DNA of 64,000 nucleotides from Denitratimonas tolerans (GTDB lineage: Bacteria > Pseudomonadota > Gammaproteobacteria > Xanthomonadales > Xanthomonadaceae). Position numbers and translations under genes: made by a program. Location: assembly GCF_037203605.1 (NCBI RefSeq), contig NZ_JBBDHC010000004.1, positions 164,124 through 228,123 on the forward strand, read 5' to 3'. Positions 19,215-28,978 of the stretch are shown piece after piece. Numbering within the stretch: the first letter of the stretch is position 1; the number at the start of each line of letters is the position of its first letter. Below the pieces are notes generated by a model, which saw only the letters and a program-made list of their open reading frames with translations, was not told where the DNA came from and made no database searches.

Positions 19215-22200
19215 GCCACTGGATCGCGGCGTCGAGCTGGCGGTCGCTGCCGTTGAAGCTTTCATGCGGCAGGTTGTCCACCTCGATGTCGGGAGCCACG
19301 CCCGTGCCCTCGACGATCCACTGCCCGTCCAGATCGTATTGCGGAATTTCCGCGACGCGGGCGCGGCCCTTGTCCACCAGCGCATTGCTGTCGGTAAGCC
19401 AGACTCCCGCGCCCGCCGTGCGGGTGCCGATCAGCGGCCCGATCCCGAGCGCCCGGGTGCCGGCGGCAAAGGTTTCGCCATCCGAATAGGTCATCGCATC
19501 GGCCAGCACCGCGATGTGCCCGCGAAAGCTCTGCTGCATGTTGCCGTAGGGCAGGCCGCCGGGGCGCTGCCAGAAGGCCCAGACCCGGCGCAGCAGCTTC
19601 TCGAACACCCAGCTGTCGATGTTGCCGCCGCGATTGCGGCGCACGTCGACGATGAGTCCGTCGCGCTCGACCTGGGCGTAGAAGTCGCGCACGAAGCCGG
19701 CGATGTCGTTGGGCCCCATGGCGCGCAGGTGCAGGTAGCCGATGCGTCCGCCGCTGGCGGCATCCACCGCCTCGCGGCGCGAGATCAGCCAGTCGGAGTA
19801 GCGCAAGGCGTCTTCGCCCATGGCATCGGCCGGCACCACGACCTCCTGCCAGGTTTTTTCGCCGCGCGAAAGGGTCAGCAGCACCTGCTGCCCGGCGTTG
19901 TCGCGCACCAGCTCGGAGATGTGCGCGACGGCGGCCGCGGCTCGGCCATTGACCGCCGCCACCACGTCGCCTGCGCGGATGTCGCTGCCCGGCTTTTGCA
20001 GCGGACCGCGGCGCGAGGGCAGCTCCGGATCGGTGCGGTAGATCTGCTCGATGCGCCAACCGCCATCCGTCTTGGCAAAGCGCGCGCCGAGGCCGGCGAA
20101 GTTCGGCACCTCGCTCACCTTGCGGTACTCGCCGCCGCGCACCTGCGAGTGCAGCGCGTTCAGCTCGCCGATCATCTGGCCGAACAGGTCGTCGAGTTCG
20201 AGCCGGTCGGTGACGCGCGGCAACAGCACCGCGTAGCGCGCGCGCACCGCCTGCCAGTCCACGCCGCGCAGCCTGGCATCGTAGAAATGGTCGCGGTGCA
20301 TGCGCCAGGCGTCGTCGAACATCTGCCGCCACTCGGCCACCGGATCCACCCGCAGACGCCAGTCGTCCAGGCGCACCTTGTGGGCGGAAAGGTCGTCGGG
20401 TGCCTTGGCAGCGGCCGGCAACAGGTAGGCACTGTCCTCGTCCTTCTGCACCGCAAGCACCTTGCCGTTGCCGGAAAGCGCATAGCCCTTCACGTCCGAA
20501 GCGAAGGTTTCCAGCTTGGCCTTGTCGGCATCGAAGGCGAGGCTGCGCAGATGCTGCTTGTCGCCCTCGCGCTCCAGGAAGTAGAGGCGCTTGGCGTCGG
20601 CCGCGAGGCCGGCATAGTTGCCGGCGGCCACCGGCACTTCGAACAGGCGCTCGGCCAGGCCGTTCCACACCAGCGCCTTGACCGCATCCGGCGCATCGCC
20701 CTTGTCCTTGCCGGCACCCGCATCGGAATCGGGCGTCTTCTCCACCTGCAGCTCGTCGCGTGCCTGGAACGGGAAGCGGTTGCCCGGCTGCAGCGCCAGC
20801 GCGTAGATGCGGGTGCGGCGGTCGAAGTACGGTCCAGTGTTGCGGTCGCCCCAGGGCGAACCGTTGACCAGCTTGAACTCGCGTTCGGAAAGGAACCACA
20901 GCCATTGGCCGTCCGGGCTGAAGGCCGGCGAACCGGATTCGTAGTTCACCCCGGTCAGCCACGCCATCGCCTTGCGATCGAGCGAATACAGCCCGATGCG
21001 GCTGCGCCCCGCGACGCCGCTGGCGCGAACGAAGGCGAGATGGCGGCTGTCGGGTGCCCAGACCACGTCATCGTAGCCTTCGCTGCCGTCGGCAGCGCCG
21101 TTGTCGATCACCTGGTTGCCGCCCTTGTCGACATCGAGCAGCCAGAGCCGGCCGCGCTTGTCCGAGTGCGCCAGCCACTTGCCGTCGGGCGACACCCGCA
21201 CGTCCCGGCGCTGGGTGTCGCCATCGCGGGTGAGCTGTTTGGCGGTGCTGCCGCCGTCGGCGGGATAGCGCCAGATTTCCTCTTCCCCGCTGGCGTCGGA
21301 GATCGCGTAGACGAAGCGCCGGTCCGGCGAAAACGCCAACGCGGACAGCCGCGTTCCCTCATCCGCCCCCAGGAGCGCGCGCCGCGGCGCGCCGACGCCG
21401 GCCACCGCGGCCTGACCGCGCGCGATCACCGCCAGGCGCTCGCCGTCGGGCGACACCACGCTGGCCTCGGCAAAGCCGAGCGGCTTTTCCAGCCAGCGCG
21501 GCTGGCGCTGGGCGAAGTCGGACACCAGCCGCACCGGGATCGCCGCATCGCGCCCCGCGGCCAGGTCGTACAGACGCAGATCCGCACCGCTGGAATAGAC
21601 GATGCGATCCCCCGAGATCGCCGCGCTGCGCACGTCGAACGGCGCATCCAGCGCCAGCGGCTGCAGTGCGCCGGTCGCCGAATCCAGCCGCGCCAGCGTG
21701 TCGCGGCCCTGCGGGTCGGCGATCACGATCAGCCCGCTGCCGTACAGCATCGGCCGGCGCAGGTTGACGTCGGCGGGGCCGATGCGCTGCGCCTCGGCCG
21801 TCCCCGAAAGATCGAAGCGCCAGAGCTGGCCAAGCAGGCCGCCGCGATAGCCCTTGAGGTTGTCGTTCATCAGACCCGCGCCGAAACGAACGAAGTACAG
21901 CGTGCGCCCGTCGGAGCTGATCGCCGCATCGTTGGCCTCGGCCAGCGGCAGCACCCGGCGCACCAGCGTGGTCGGATCGACCGCCACCACCACGCGCTGC
22001 GAACCGCCCGTGCCGCCGGCGATCTGGGTGCCATAGAGCACCTCGCCGGCAGGCGTCCAGCCAATCACCAGTGCGGGAAGCTCCTCGAAACTCACGCGCT
22101 GCGGCGCGCCGCCGCCCAGCGGCATCACATAGGCTTCCTGCGCTCCCGCATACGAGGCGGTGAAGGCCACCTGCGCGCCATCGGGGGAAATCACCGCGCG

Positions 22201-22389
22201 CGACTCTTCGCCCGCGTGGGTGGTCAAACGCCGCGCCGCCCCGCCCGTGGCCGCCACCGACCACAGGTCGCCTTCGGCGGTGAAAACCACGGTGTCGCCG
22301 TGAATCGCGGGATAGCGGTAGTAACCGGGAGCCTGCGCCGCGGCCAGCGCCACCCACAACACCCCGACGAGCAGAACGAACGCGCGCAT
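19141..22389 (-). CDS. Tricorn-like S41 family periplasmic protease
   Basis: Exported protease of 1082 residues. A signal peptide (MRAFVLLVGVLW, cleavage near LAAAQA) is followed by two WD40/PD40-type beta-propeller regions (about 30-640), a tricorn C1 domain, a PDZ domain (around GSDIRAGDVVAAVNGRA) and the C-terminal S41 peptidase core with RRNRGGNID and the nucleophile segment TYSDGETFAAG. This is the order of archaeal Tricorn peptidase. The start was set at 22389, after GGGGAAGG; upstream in-frame codons would mask the signal. It probably degrades peptides in the periplasm. It lies 170 bases after murD2 and may not share its transcript. Confidence 0.92.
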   Translation of the reverse strand: MRAFVLLVGVLWVALAAAQAPGYYRYPAIHGDTVVFTAEGDLWSVAATGGAARRLTTHAGEESRAVISPDGAQVAFTASYAGAQEAYVMPLGGGAPQRVSFEELPALVIGWTPAGEVLYGTQIAGGTGGSQRVVVAVDPTTLVRRVLPLAEANDAAISSDGRTLYFVRFGAGLMNDNLKGYRGGLLGQLWRFDLSGTAEAQRIGPADVNLRRPMLYGSGLIVIADPQGRDTLARLDSATGALQPLALDAPFDVRSAAISGDRIVYSSGADLRLYDLAAGRDAAIPVRLVSDFAQRQPRWLEKPLGFAEASVVSPDGERLAVIARGQAAVAGVGAPRRALLGADEGTRLSALAFSPDRRFVYAISDASGEEEIWRYPADGGSTAKQLTRDGDTQRRDVRVSPDGKWLAHSDKRGRLWLLDVDKGGNQVIDNGAADGSEGYDDVVWAPDSRHLAFVRASGVAGRSRIGLYSLDRKAMAWLTGVNYESGSPAFSPDGQWLWFLSEREFKLVNGSPWGDRNTGPYFDRRTRIYALALQPGNRFPFQARDELQVEKTPDSDAGAGKDKGDAPDAVKALVWNGLAERLFEVPVAAGNYAGLAADAKRLYFLEREGDKQHLRSLAFDADKAKLETFASDVKGYALSGNGKVLAVQKDEDSAYLLPAAAKAPDDLSAHKVRLDDWRLRVDPVAEWRQMFDDAWRMHRDHFYDARLRGVDWQAVRARYAVLLPRVTDRLELDDLFGQMIGELNALHSQVRGGEYRKVSEVPNFAGLGARFAKTDGGWRIEQIYRTDPELPSRRGPLQKPGSDIRAGDVVAAVNGRAAAAVAHISELVRDNAGQQVLLTLSRGEKTWQEVVVPADAMGEDALRYSDWLISRREAVDAASGGRIGYLHLRAMGPNDIAGFVRDFYAQVERDGLIVDVRRNRGGNIDSWVFEKLLRRVWAFWQRPGGLPYGNMQQSFRGHIAVLADAMTYSDGETFAAGTRALGIGPLIGTRTAGAGVWLTDSNALVDKGRARVAEIPQYDLDGQWIVEGTGVAPDIEVDNLPHESFNGSDRQLDAAIQWLTRKLEADPVKPLRRGAIAPLAVR

Positions 22390-22559
22390 GAACCTTCCCC
22401 GGCGACCGAAAACGAAAGCGCATCCTACCCTCGATGCGCGAACGCGGCGGGTGCCGGAAGTCGGGCGTCGCGCCTGCGGCTGCGCGTCGCGCAACCGGGA
22501 TTCGACCAGATTGCCTGTCGACGCGTGAATCCGGGGTTGGGCCGGACAACCCAAAGGGA

Positions 22560-23999
22560 TCACCCCACGCCAAGCCCGGGAATCGCGCTGATCTGGTCGG
22601 GGTCGAAGCCGGCGACCTGGGCGAAGTGGCGGCCGCGCTCGACGTAGTCGCGGTAGCGCGGGAAGCTCGGCGCGCCGGGCGAAAGCAGGATCACGCCGTC
22701 GGCGCCGATCACCTGTTCGGCAATGCGCACGGCTTCGGGCATGTCGGGGGCCTGGAACAGGCCGAAGCGCCCGCCGCGCGAGGCGAATTTCAGCCCGTCG
22801 TATATCTGCGGGCCGTTCTGGCCCATGGTGATGATGGCCAGCGGCGGCTCGCGGTTCATGCGTTCGAAGAACACCGACCAGTCCAGGCCGCGGTCGAAGC
22901 CGCCCACCAGGATCGCGACGCGGCGGTTGGCGTGGCAGTCAAGCGCGGCGAGCGAGGCGTGCGGCGTGGTGCTGATGGAGTCGTTGACGTATTCGCGCCC
23001 GTCGCGGTGACCGATGACCTGCAGCCGGTGCGGCAGCGGGCGAAAGCTCATGGCGTGCCGCGCCAGCGCGCGCGCGTCGAAGCCCGCGGCCTCGATGGCC
23101 GAGAGCGCGGCGCACAGGTTGCCGCGATTGTGCGCGCCGGGCAGCGGCAGCGCGGATGCGTCCATCACCTCTTCCTCGCCGCGGTGAATCACGCTGCCGC
23201 GCAGGTGCCAGCCGTGGCGCGCGTTGAACCACCAAAGCTGCGCGGCGCGAGTGCCGCCGGCTTCCGCGCCCAGGTTCGTTTCCGAGGCACTGCCCTGCAC
23301 CACCGCGCTGCGGCCCAGACTCGCCAGCCGCGCATCGGCGGCGTTCAGGACCAGATGGCGCGGATTGGCGACGGTGGCGAGCGCGAGCTTGTCGGCGACG
23401 TAGCGCTCCTCGCTGCCGTGCCAGTCCAGGTGCTCGGGGAAAAGGTTCAGCACCACCGCCACCTCGGGCGCCACCGCATCGCGGGTCTGGTAGCTCGACA
23501 GCTCCAGCACGTTGATCTCGGCCGGCGGGTCGGCTTCGAGCAAATCCAGCAGCGGCAGGCCGATGTTGCCGGCCAGGCCGGTACGTACGCCACCGGCGCG
23601 CAGGAGATGGGCGATCAGCGCGCTGGTGGTGCTCTTGCCCTTGGTGCCGGTCACGCAGATCGTTCGCGCCTCCGGGCTTTCGGCAAACCACAGCGCGGTG
23701 CCCGAGGTGAAGCGAACCCCGCGCGCCAGCGCTTGCGCCGCAACGCCGTGGTACGGACTGATGCCCGGCGACTTGATCACCACGTCGAAGCGCACCAGGA
23801 GGTCGGCCGTCACTTCCTCGGTGAAGATGTAGAGCGCCGGATCGCCCAGCCCCATCACCTCGCTGGCTTCGGCCGCGCTGCACAGGAGCGCGAGCGGTGC
23901 GCGTGGAAGCCGCCAGCGCAGTGCGGCCAGGGTGGCCCGGCCTTCCTGGCCGTAGCCCCAGATCGCAATGCGCCTGCCCTCAAGTTCGGAAAGATTCAC
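22560..23999 (-). CDS. murD2: UDP-MurNAc-L-Ala--L-Glu ligase MurD2
   Basis: Mur-ligase family enzyme of 479 residues. The ATP-binding loop is TGTKGKSTT (about 115-123), and the later family segment reads YVNDSISTTPHASL. In Xanthomonas oryzae the MurD2 homologue adds L-glutamate, not D-glutamate, to UDP-MurNAc-L-alanine; the product is then epimerised by MurL. The adjacent MurL here supports MurD2 rather than classical MurD. A GTG start at 23999 gives the natural N-terminus VNLSELEGRRIAIWGYG and overlaps murL by 20 bases; longer in-frame readings run through murL. A weak ribosome-binding site suggests coupling to murL. Confidence 0.88.
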   Translation of the reverse strand: MNLSELEGRRIAIWGYGQEGRATLAALRWRLPRAPLALLCSAAEASEVMGLGDPALYIFTEEVTADLLVRFDVVIKSPGISPYHGVAAQALARGVRFTSGTALWFAESPEARTICVTGTKGKSTTSALIAHLLRAGGVRTGLAGNIGLPLLDLLEADPPAEINVLELSSYQTRDAVAPEVAVVLNLFPEHLDWHGSEERYVADKLALATVANPRHLVLNAADARLASLGRSAVVQGSASETNLGAEAGGTRAAQLWWFNARHGWHLRGSVIHRGEEEVMDASALPLPGAHNRGNLCAALSAIEAAGFDARALARHAMSFRPLPHRLQVIGHRDGREYVNDSISTTPHASLAALDCHANRRVAILVGGFDRGLDWSVFFERMNREPPLAIITMGQNGPQIYDGLKFASRGGRFGLFQAPDMPEAVRIAEQVIGADGVILLSPGAPSFPRYRDYVERGRHFAQVAGFDPDQISAIPGLGVG

Positions 24000-25353
24000 C
24001 CACGCGCTTCCAGACAGCCTCGGGAATGCCGTGCTCTCCCTGCGGGACGAGCAGCGCCGGAAGCGATTCTGCCCCAATCCTCGGGGCAATTTCACGCGCG
24101 AATCGACGCACCAGCGCATCTTCCCGCCAAACCGGGCGCGCGGCGAGTTCGAAGAAAGCCGCGCGCGCCTCGCGCCCCTCGCCCACGCACTCGAAGGGCT
24201 TGTGCTCGCCGTACTCGATCAGTGCGTCGAAGCCCTGCGCCTGCGCCGGTTCATCCAGCAGGTTGCGCCCGAAGATCGCGGTGAGGCGCGGCTTGGGCAT
24301 GAAGGGTGCGAGCGCGAGGAACACGAAGCGGCACTTGGGACACTCCCCGCACCAGCGCTGCGCCGGGCGTTCGCCGAGGATGTGGAAGTTGCGATTGCAG
24401 CTGGAAAAATGCGCGTCGTAGCGGTCGATCTTCGCGAACCGGCGCGCCACGGCCAGCTCGGAAAGCGGACGCAGCAGCGAGTAGTAGGCAAGGTCCGCGG
24501 CGACGTGCGCGCGCACGTAGGCGGCGAAACGCCGCTCGAAGTCCCAGCTCTTGGACCATTGGTGGTTCACCTCGCCCGTACCCGGAATGAGGCTGCCGTA
24601 GCTGGCCGATCGCTCGTTGGAAAACACCACCTGGTCGGCACCGCGCAGCAGGGCGACGAGCACCAGGATGGCGGAATTCACCGCGGTGACGGGAATGTGT
24701 CCGTTCCACGCGCCGGCGGCGTTGAAATCGAACAGTTCGGGTGCCAGTCGGCGCGCGATATTGATGGCCGGCAGCCCGGTGCGCTCGGCGCAGGCGTGGA
24801 TCAGCGGCGAGTTGCCGATGAAGGCGAGGCTCTGCTCCACGCCGGCGTCGCGCAGGGCCTCGATGCTGACCAGCGAATCCTTGCCGCCGCCGATCGCGGT
24901 GATGGCGCGCGGCGCAAGCCCCGCAGCCGTGGCGGCGGCCCCATCGCCTGCCGCCGGAAAGCGGATTTTCCCGCGCAGCGACAGCCCGTTGCGGTAGGCG
25001 AACTCGCCCAGCCCGTCCTCGTAGACCGCGGTCAGGAGTTCGGCCAGCGCCGCGTCCGGCGCCTCGCTCTCCACCACCAGTTCGGGCGGCAGCGCCGCCT
25101 TGTAGTAACTGATGCCGGCGATCAGGTGCAAGAGCCGCAGCGCCGCGTCCACCGCCCGCCGGCGCGGCGCATCGAGCGCGAACGGCGCGCCGGGAATCTC
25201 CAGCGCTTCGACCAGCGCCGGGCCATCGTCGAAGGCGTAGACCAGCTCGACCCGGCCGGTGGCTTCATCCAGCGCCGCACGCACGAAGCGGAAGCGCTGG
25301 ATCGCATCGCGCCGGAACGTCCAGCCCTCGCCCGGTTTTCGGACCTCAGTCAT
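23980..25353 (-). CDS. murL: UDP-MurNAc-L-Ala-L-Glu epimerase MurL
   Basis: Enzyme of 457 residues matching the MurL family, which converts the terminal L-Glu of UDP-MurNAc-L-Ala-L-Glu to D-Glu in an ATP-dependent reaction, replacing glutamate racemase (MurI) plus MurD. Visible features are the P-loop-like AIGGGKDSLVSIEAL of PP-loop (adenylating) enzymes near residue 155 and a cysteine pair in the CGECPKC segment. The start ATG overlaps the lysC-lysA stop by 8 bases, and the 3' end overlaps murD2, so the three genes form one tightly coupled unit. I identify it from the family and the adjacent murD2. Confidence 0.87.
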   Translation of the reverse strand: MTEVRKPGEGWTFRRDAIQRFRFVRAALDEATGRVELVYAFDDGPALVEALEIPGAPFALDAPRRRAVDAALRLLHLIAGISYYKAALPPELVVESEAPDAALAELLTAVYEDGLGEFAYRNGLSLRGKIRFPAAGDGAAATAAGLAPRAITAIGGGKDSLVSIEALRDAGVEQSLAFIGNSPLIHACAERTGLPAINIARRLAPELFDFNAAGAWNGHIPVTAVNSAILVLVALLRGADQVVFSNERSASYGSLIPGTGEVNHQWSKSWDFERRFAAYVRAHVAADLAYYSLLRPLSELAVARRFAKIDRYDAHFSSCNRNFHILGERPAQRWCGECPKCRFVFLALAPFMPKPRLTAIFGRNLLDEPAQAQGFDALIEYGEHKPFECVGEGREARAAFFELAARPVWREDALVRRFAREIAPRIGAESLPALLVPQGEHGIPEAVWKRVGESFRT

Positions 25354-27958
25354 CGAGCACGGCCTCCGTCGGCAAGTCGCGCAGATTGTAGGTGGAGGCC
25401 ATCACTGCGCCATAGGCTCCGGCGGTGGCGACCAGGAGCACGTCGCCCTCGAAGCTGGCCGGAAGCCGGCGGCGGCGCGCCAGCACGTCGCCGGTTTCGC
25501 AGATCGGCCCGACCACGTCGAACTGGCCGTCGTCGGCTTCACCCAGGCGACTGAGGTTCACCACCTCGTGGCGGGCGTTGTAGAGCGCCGGGCGCAGCAG
25601 CGCGTTCATTCCGCCGTCCACGCCCACACGCCGCACGCCGGACTTCTCCACCACCTGGGTCACGCGCAGCAGCAGCACGCCGGCGCGCGCTACCAGATAG
25701 CGCCCCGGCTCCATCCACAGCGCGTACTGCGGGCACAGCGCCTTGGCCTGCGCCAGCACCTCGGCCAGCGCATCCATCTCGAAGGGATCCAGTTCCGGCT
25801 CCGAGGCCACGCCCAACCCGCCGCCCAGGTTGAGCGCCTCCACCGTGCCGAGCGTTTCGGCCGCCGCGGCCAGGCGGGCGAACACGTCGCGCCAGTGCAA
25901 GGCGTCGAAGATGCCGCTGCCCAGGTGCGCGTGCAGGCCGAAAATCATGGCACCGGCGCGCGCCGCCTCGGCCGCGAATTCCTCCAGCGCATCCAGCGGC
26001 AGGCCGAACTTGGCGCCGGTACCGCCGGTGCGCACCTTTTCATGGTGGCCGCGGCCGTAGCCCGGATCCAGTCGCAGCCAGAGCGCGCGGCGGCGGAACA
26101 GCTCGGGCCAGTGGCGCAGCGGATACGCACTGTCGAGCGTGACCCAGACATCGCGCGCCAGCGCCGCCTCGTACTCGGCGCGCGCGGCAAAGCTCGGGGT
26201 GAACAGCACGCGGGTCGGATCGAGCTTCGGGAACAGCGAAAACACCCGCCCGATCTCGCCGGCCGACACGCACTCGAAGCCGAAGCCTTCTTCCTCCAGC
26301 ACCCGCAGGATGTCCGGATGCGGATTGGCCTTGATCGCGTAGAAGCGCCGGTCGAGCGCGCCGAGACCGCGCAGCGCGCGCGCGTTCTCGCGCACGCTCG
26401 CCAGATCGTAGACGTAGCGCGGCGTACCGAGCGCCGCCTGCGCCAGCAGCGCCTCGCGCCGCAGCGCCCACCAGGGCTGTGGCCGGGGAGACGAGCCGCG
26501 CTGCATTTCCTTCCAGCTCGGGCCGAACACCGACGCCTCGTCCACCGGCATGGCCTGGGCGTGGATCAGGAGTTCGTGCAGGCGCGGCAGCATGTCCTCG
26601 GCCACCGCCTCGTCCACCACGAAGGTGAGGTTGAGGTCGTTGGAGCTTTGCGAAATCAGGTGCACGCGCTCGCGCCCGAACTCGGCCAGCACGTCGGAGA
26701 GCCTGTGCAGCAGCGAACGCATCCCGCGACCGACCAGCGTGATCGAGGCGCAGGGCGCGATCACCTTCACCCGGCACACTTCGGCCAGGTCCGCGGCGAG
26801 GCGTTCGAGCACGTCGGTGGTGACCAGGTTGTCGGACGGATCGAGCGAGACGGTGACGTTGGCCTCGGACGAGCCGATCAGGTCCACCGACAGCCCGTGG
26901 CGCTTGAAGCGCTCGAACACGTCGGCCAGGAAGCCCACCTGCTGCCACATGCCGATGCCGTCCATCGACACCAGCACGATGCCGCGCTTGGAGCTGATCG
27001 CCTTCACGCCGGGCACCGCATCGGCCAGGCGCGGGCCGATCACGGTGCCTTCGAAGTCCGGCTGCGAGGTATCGCGGATCCACAGCGGCACGCGCGCCTC
27101 GCGGCAGGGCGAAATGCAGCGCGGGTGCAGCACCTTGGCACCGGTGCTGGCGATTTCCTGAGCCTCTTCATAGTCCAAGCGCGCCAGCAGCCGCGCCTGC
27201 GGCACCTGGCGCGGGTTGGCGCTGAACATGCCGGGCACGTCGGTCCAGGTTTCCACCCGCGCCGCGCGCAGGAGCGCGCCGAAATACGCCGCCGAGGTAT
27301 CCGAGCCGCCGCGCCCGAGGATGCAGGTTTTCCCTTCATCGTCGGCGCAGATGAAGCCCTGGGTGATGAGGGTGTCGCCCTGCGCCGCGAAGCGCTCGGC
27401 AAAGTCCGGTTCCGCCTGCAGGCTGCAGTTGACCGACAGCCGTGCCGCCCAGGCGCTCTGATTGGGCAGCTTCACCGCACGCAGGTGCCGGCGCGCATCG
27501 CTCCAGCGCAGGTCCAGCCCGCGCGCGGAAAGATAGGCCGAACCCAGCCGGCTGGAAAAAAGTTCACCCAGCGCCAGCAGCTCCGCCTGCCAGTCGAGCG
27601 CCGCCGCGTCGGCGCGCGGATCGGCGGCCAGCGCGCGCAGCGCGGCGATCAGATCGCCGATGACCGCGCCGGCATCGAGATCGAGTGCGGCGGCGAAGTC
27701 GCGATGCTTCGTCTCCAGCGCCTCGGTCTGCATCAGCCGCGTCGAACGCCCGCCGCCCGCTTCAGTCAGCGCCACCAGCGCGTTGGTCACGCCGGACACC
27801 GCCGACACCACCACCAGCACCCGGAAGCCTTCGGACTTCCGTTTCGCCACCATGTCGCCGATCGTGTCCCAGCGCGCGCGGCTCGACACGCTGGTGCCAC
27901 CGAACTTCATAACGACCCACGGCGCGGCGGGCGCGCCGGACACAGCGGGAGGCGTCAT
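25346..27958 (-). CDS. lysC-lysA: Bifunctional aspartate kinase/diaminopimelate decarboxylase
   Basis: Fusion of 870 residues joining the first and last enzymes of the lysine branch. The N-terminal aspartate kinase (about 15-300) starts with VMKFGGTSVSS and is followed by ACT regulatory domains (about 320-475), implying feedback control by lysine and/or threonine. The C-terminal fold-III PLP decarboxylase (about 500-870) shows the PLP lysine in FYAIKANPHPD and CETGDVLARRR. This fusion is characteristic of Xanthomonas, Xylella and relatives. It leads an operon with murL and murD2, linking meso-diaminopimelate metabolism with peptidoglycan stem assembly. The upstream 133-base gap probably holds the promoter, but none is obvious. 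Confidence 0.95.
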   Translation of the reverse strand: MTPPAVSGAPAAPWVVMKFGGTSVSSRARWDTIGDMVAKRKSEGFRVLVVVSAVSGVTNALVALTEAGGGRSTRLMQTEALETKHRDFAAALDLDAGAVIGDLIAALRALAADPRADAAALDWQAELLALGELFSSRLGSAYLSARGLDLRWSDARRHLRAVKLPNQSAWAARLSVNCSLQAEPDFAERFAAQGDTLITQGFICADDEGKTCILGRGGSDTSAAYFGALLRAARVETWTDVPGMFSANPRQVPQARLLARLDYEEAQEIASTGAKVLHPRCISPCREARVPLWIRDTSQPDFEGTVIGPRLADAVPGVKAISSKRGIVLVSMDGIGMWQQVGFLADVFERFKRHGLSVDLIGSSEANVTVSLDPSDNLVTTDVLERLAADLAEVCRVKVIAPCASITLVGRGMRSLLHRLSDVLAEFGRERVHLISQSSNDLNLTFVVDEAVAEDMLPRLHELLIHAQAMPVDEASVFGPSWKEMQRGSSPRPQPWWALRREALLAQAALGTPRYVYDLASVRENARALRGLGALDRRFYAIKANPHPDILRVLEEEGFGFECVSAGEIGRVFSLFPKLDPTRVLFTPSFAARAEYEAALARDVWVTLDSAYPLRHWPELFRRRALWLRLDPGYGRGHHEKVRTGGTGAKFGLPLDALEEFAAEAARAGAMIFGLHAHLGSGIFDALHWRDVFARLAAAAETLGTVEALNLGGGLGVASEPELDPFEMDALAEVLAQAKALCPQYALWMEPGRYLVARAGVLLLRVTQVVEKSGVRRVGVDGGMNALLRPALYNARHEVVNLSRLGEADDGQFDVVGPICETGDVLARRRRLPASFEGDVLLVATAGAYGAVMASTYNLRDLPTEAVLDD

Positions 27959-28091
27959 GGCTTTCCTTCCTGCGAATCGGCCGGTAGCCAGACCGCAGGC
28001 GCCGGCCTTCGCGCTGCGGAAACGCGATTATGTGGCAAGGCGTGCTGCGATGCAGCAATACGCGGCAAGGCCAGATCCAGCGCCGTGCCGC

Positions 28092-28880
28092 TCAAGCGGC
28101 CTCGCGCCGCGCGCGTGCGGCGTCGAGGAAGGCGCGCATCATCGGATCGGCGTCCAGCAGCGTCGGATCGCTGCCGTCGTGGAACTCCGGGTGCCACTGC
28201 ACGCCGAGCACGAAGCCCGGCGCATCGCGCCAGATCGCCTCGGGCACGCCGTCGGGCGCGTGCGCGACCGGCACGAAACCGTCCGCCAGCCGCGCCACGC
28301 CCTGGTGGTGGATCGAATTCACCACGCCGCGCGTCGCGCCGCCGTGCCAGCGCGAGAGCACGCCGCCGTCGCTGAGGAGGAGGTCGTGGTGGTAATCGTC
28401 ATAGCGTGGAAGATCGGCGTGCGAAACGTGCGTCACGCCGTCGGCAATGAGATCCTGGTGCAGGGTTCCGCCGAACGCGACGTTGATGAGCTGCATGCCG
28501 CGGCAGATGCCCAGAACCGGCTTTTCCTGCATCACGAAGGCATGGATCAGATCGAGCTCGAAGCGGTCGCGCACGCAGTCCACCGCACCCACGATGTGCC
28601 GGCGCGATTCGCCGTAAAGCGCCGGATCGATATCCGAACCGCCCTGCAGCACCAGCCCGTCGAGCATCGCGGCGAAATCGCGGGTGTGGATCTCGGCGCG
28701 CCGGATCGCGCCCTCCCGCTCCACCGTGGGCAGCATCACGCAGGCCGCACCCAGCGCCATGATCCAGTGTGCGACCGACTGCCCGAGGTATTGCAGGGTC
28801 TTGCCGTGTGCGCCCAGTTCCGGCGGCGTCTGGCGAAGGATGCGGGGCGAAACGCCGATCAGGAGCGGTCGTGTGGTCAT
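28092..28880 (-). CDS. Class I glutamine amidotransferase, gamma-Glu-GABA hydrolase family
   Basis: Cytoplasmic peptidase C26-type enzyme of 262 residues, related to PuuD, which releases glutamate from gamma-glutamyl compounds such as gamma-glutamyl-GABA in putrescine breakdown. The nucleophile cysteine lies in GICRGMQLIN, the catalytic His and Glu in GVQWHPE. The GGSDIDPALYGE segment is also typical. The start at 28880 (MTTRPLLIGVSPR) matches the family N-terminus; an in-frame extension to 28982 would run into a terminator hairpin. No polyamine genes are adjacent, so the true substrate is uncertain. Confidence 0.9.
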   Translation of the reverse strand: MTTRPLLIGVSPRILRQTPPELGAHGKTLQYLGQSVAHWIMALGAACVMLPTVEREGAIRRAEIHTRDFAAMLDGLVLQGGSDIDPALYGESRRHIVGAVDCVRDRFELDLIHAFVMQEKPVLGICRGMQLINVAFGGTLHQDLIADGVTHVSHADLPRYDDYHHDLLLSDGGVLSRWHGGATRGVVNSIHHQGVARLADGFVPVAHAPDGVPEAIWRDAPGFVLGVQWHPEFHDGSDPTLLDADPMMRAFLDAARARREAA

Positions 28881-28931
28881 GGAGATGGAAGCACAGGTCA
28901 GGCCGCGCGCAGTGTACGCCGGCGCAACGAA

Positions 28932-28953
28932 GACGGGGCCCGAAGGCCCCGTC
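28932..28953 (-). terminator. Terminator of the glycine-zipper gene (UUCG loop)
   Basis: Perfect 9-bp stem GACGGGGCC/GGCCCCGTC with a TTCG tetraloop on the minus strand, followed by TTCGTT. It lies 25 bases after the stop of the glycine-zipper gene. Confidence 0.75.
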
Positions 28954-28978
28954 TGTCCCATCCCTGGGAGAGCCTGGT

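Noticed and set aside
18967..22647. Open frame of about 1,200 codons antisense to the S41 protease
   Set aside because: Shadow of the minus-strand gene, which has a signal peptide and all catalytic motifs; the antisense frame shows no family features.
25259..28375. Long plus-strand frame opposite lysC-lysA
   Set aside because: The fusion enzyme is unmistakable on the minus strand; the plus-strand frame is its complement pattern.
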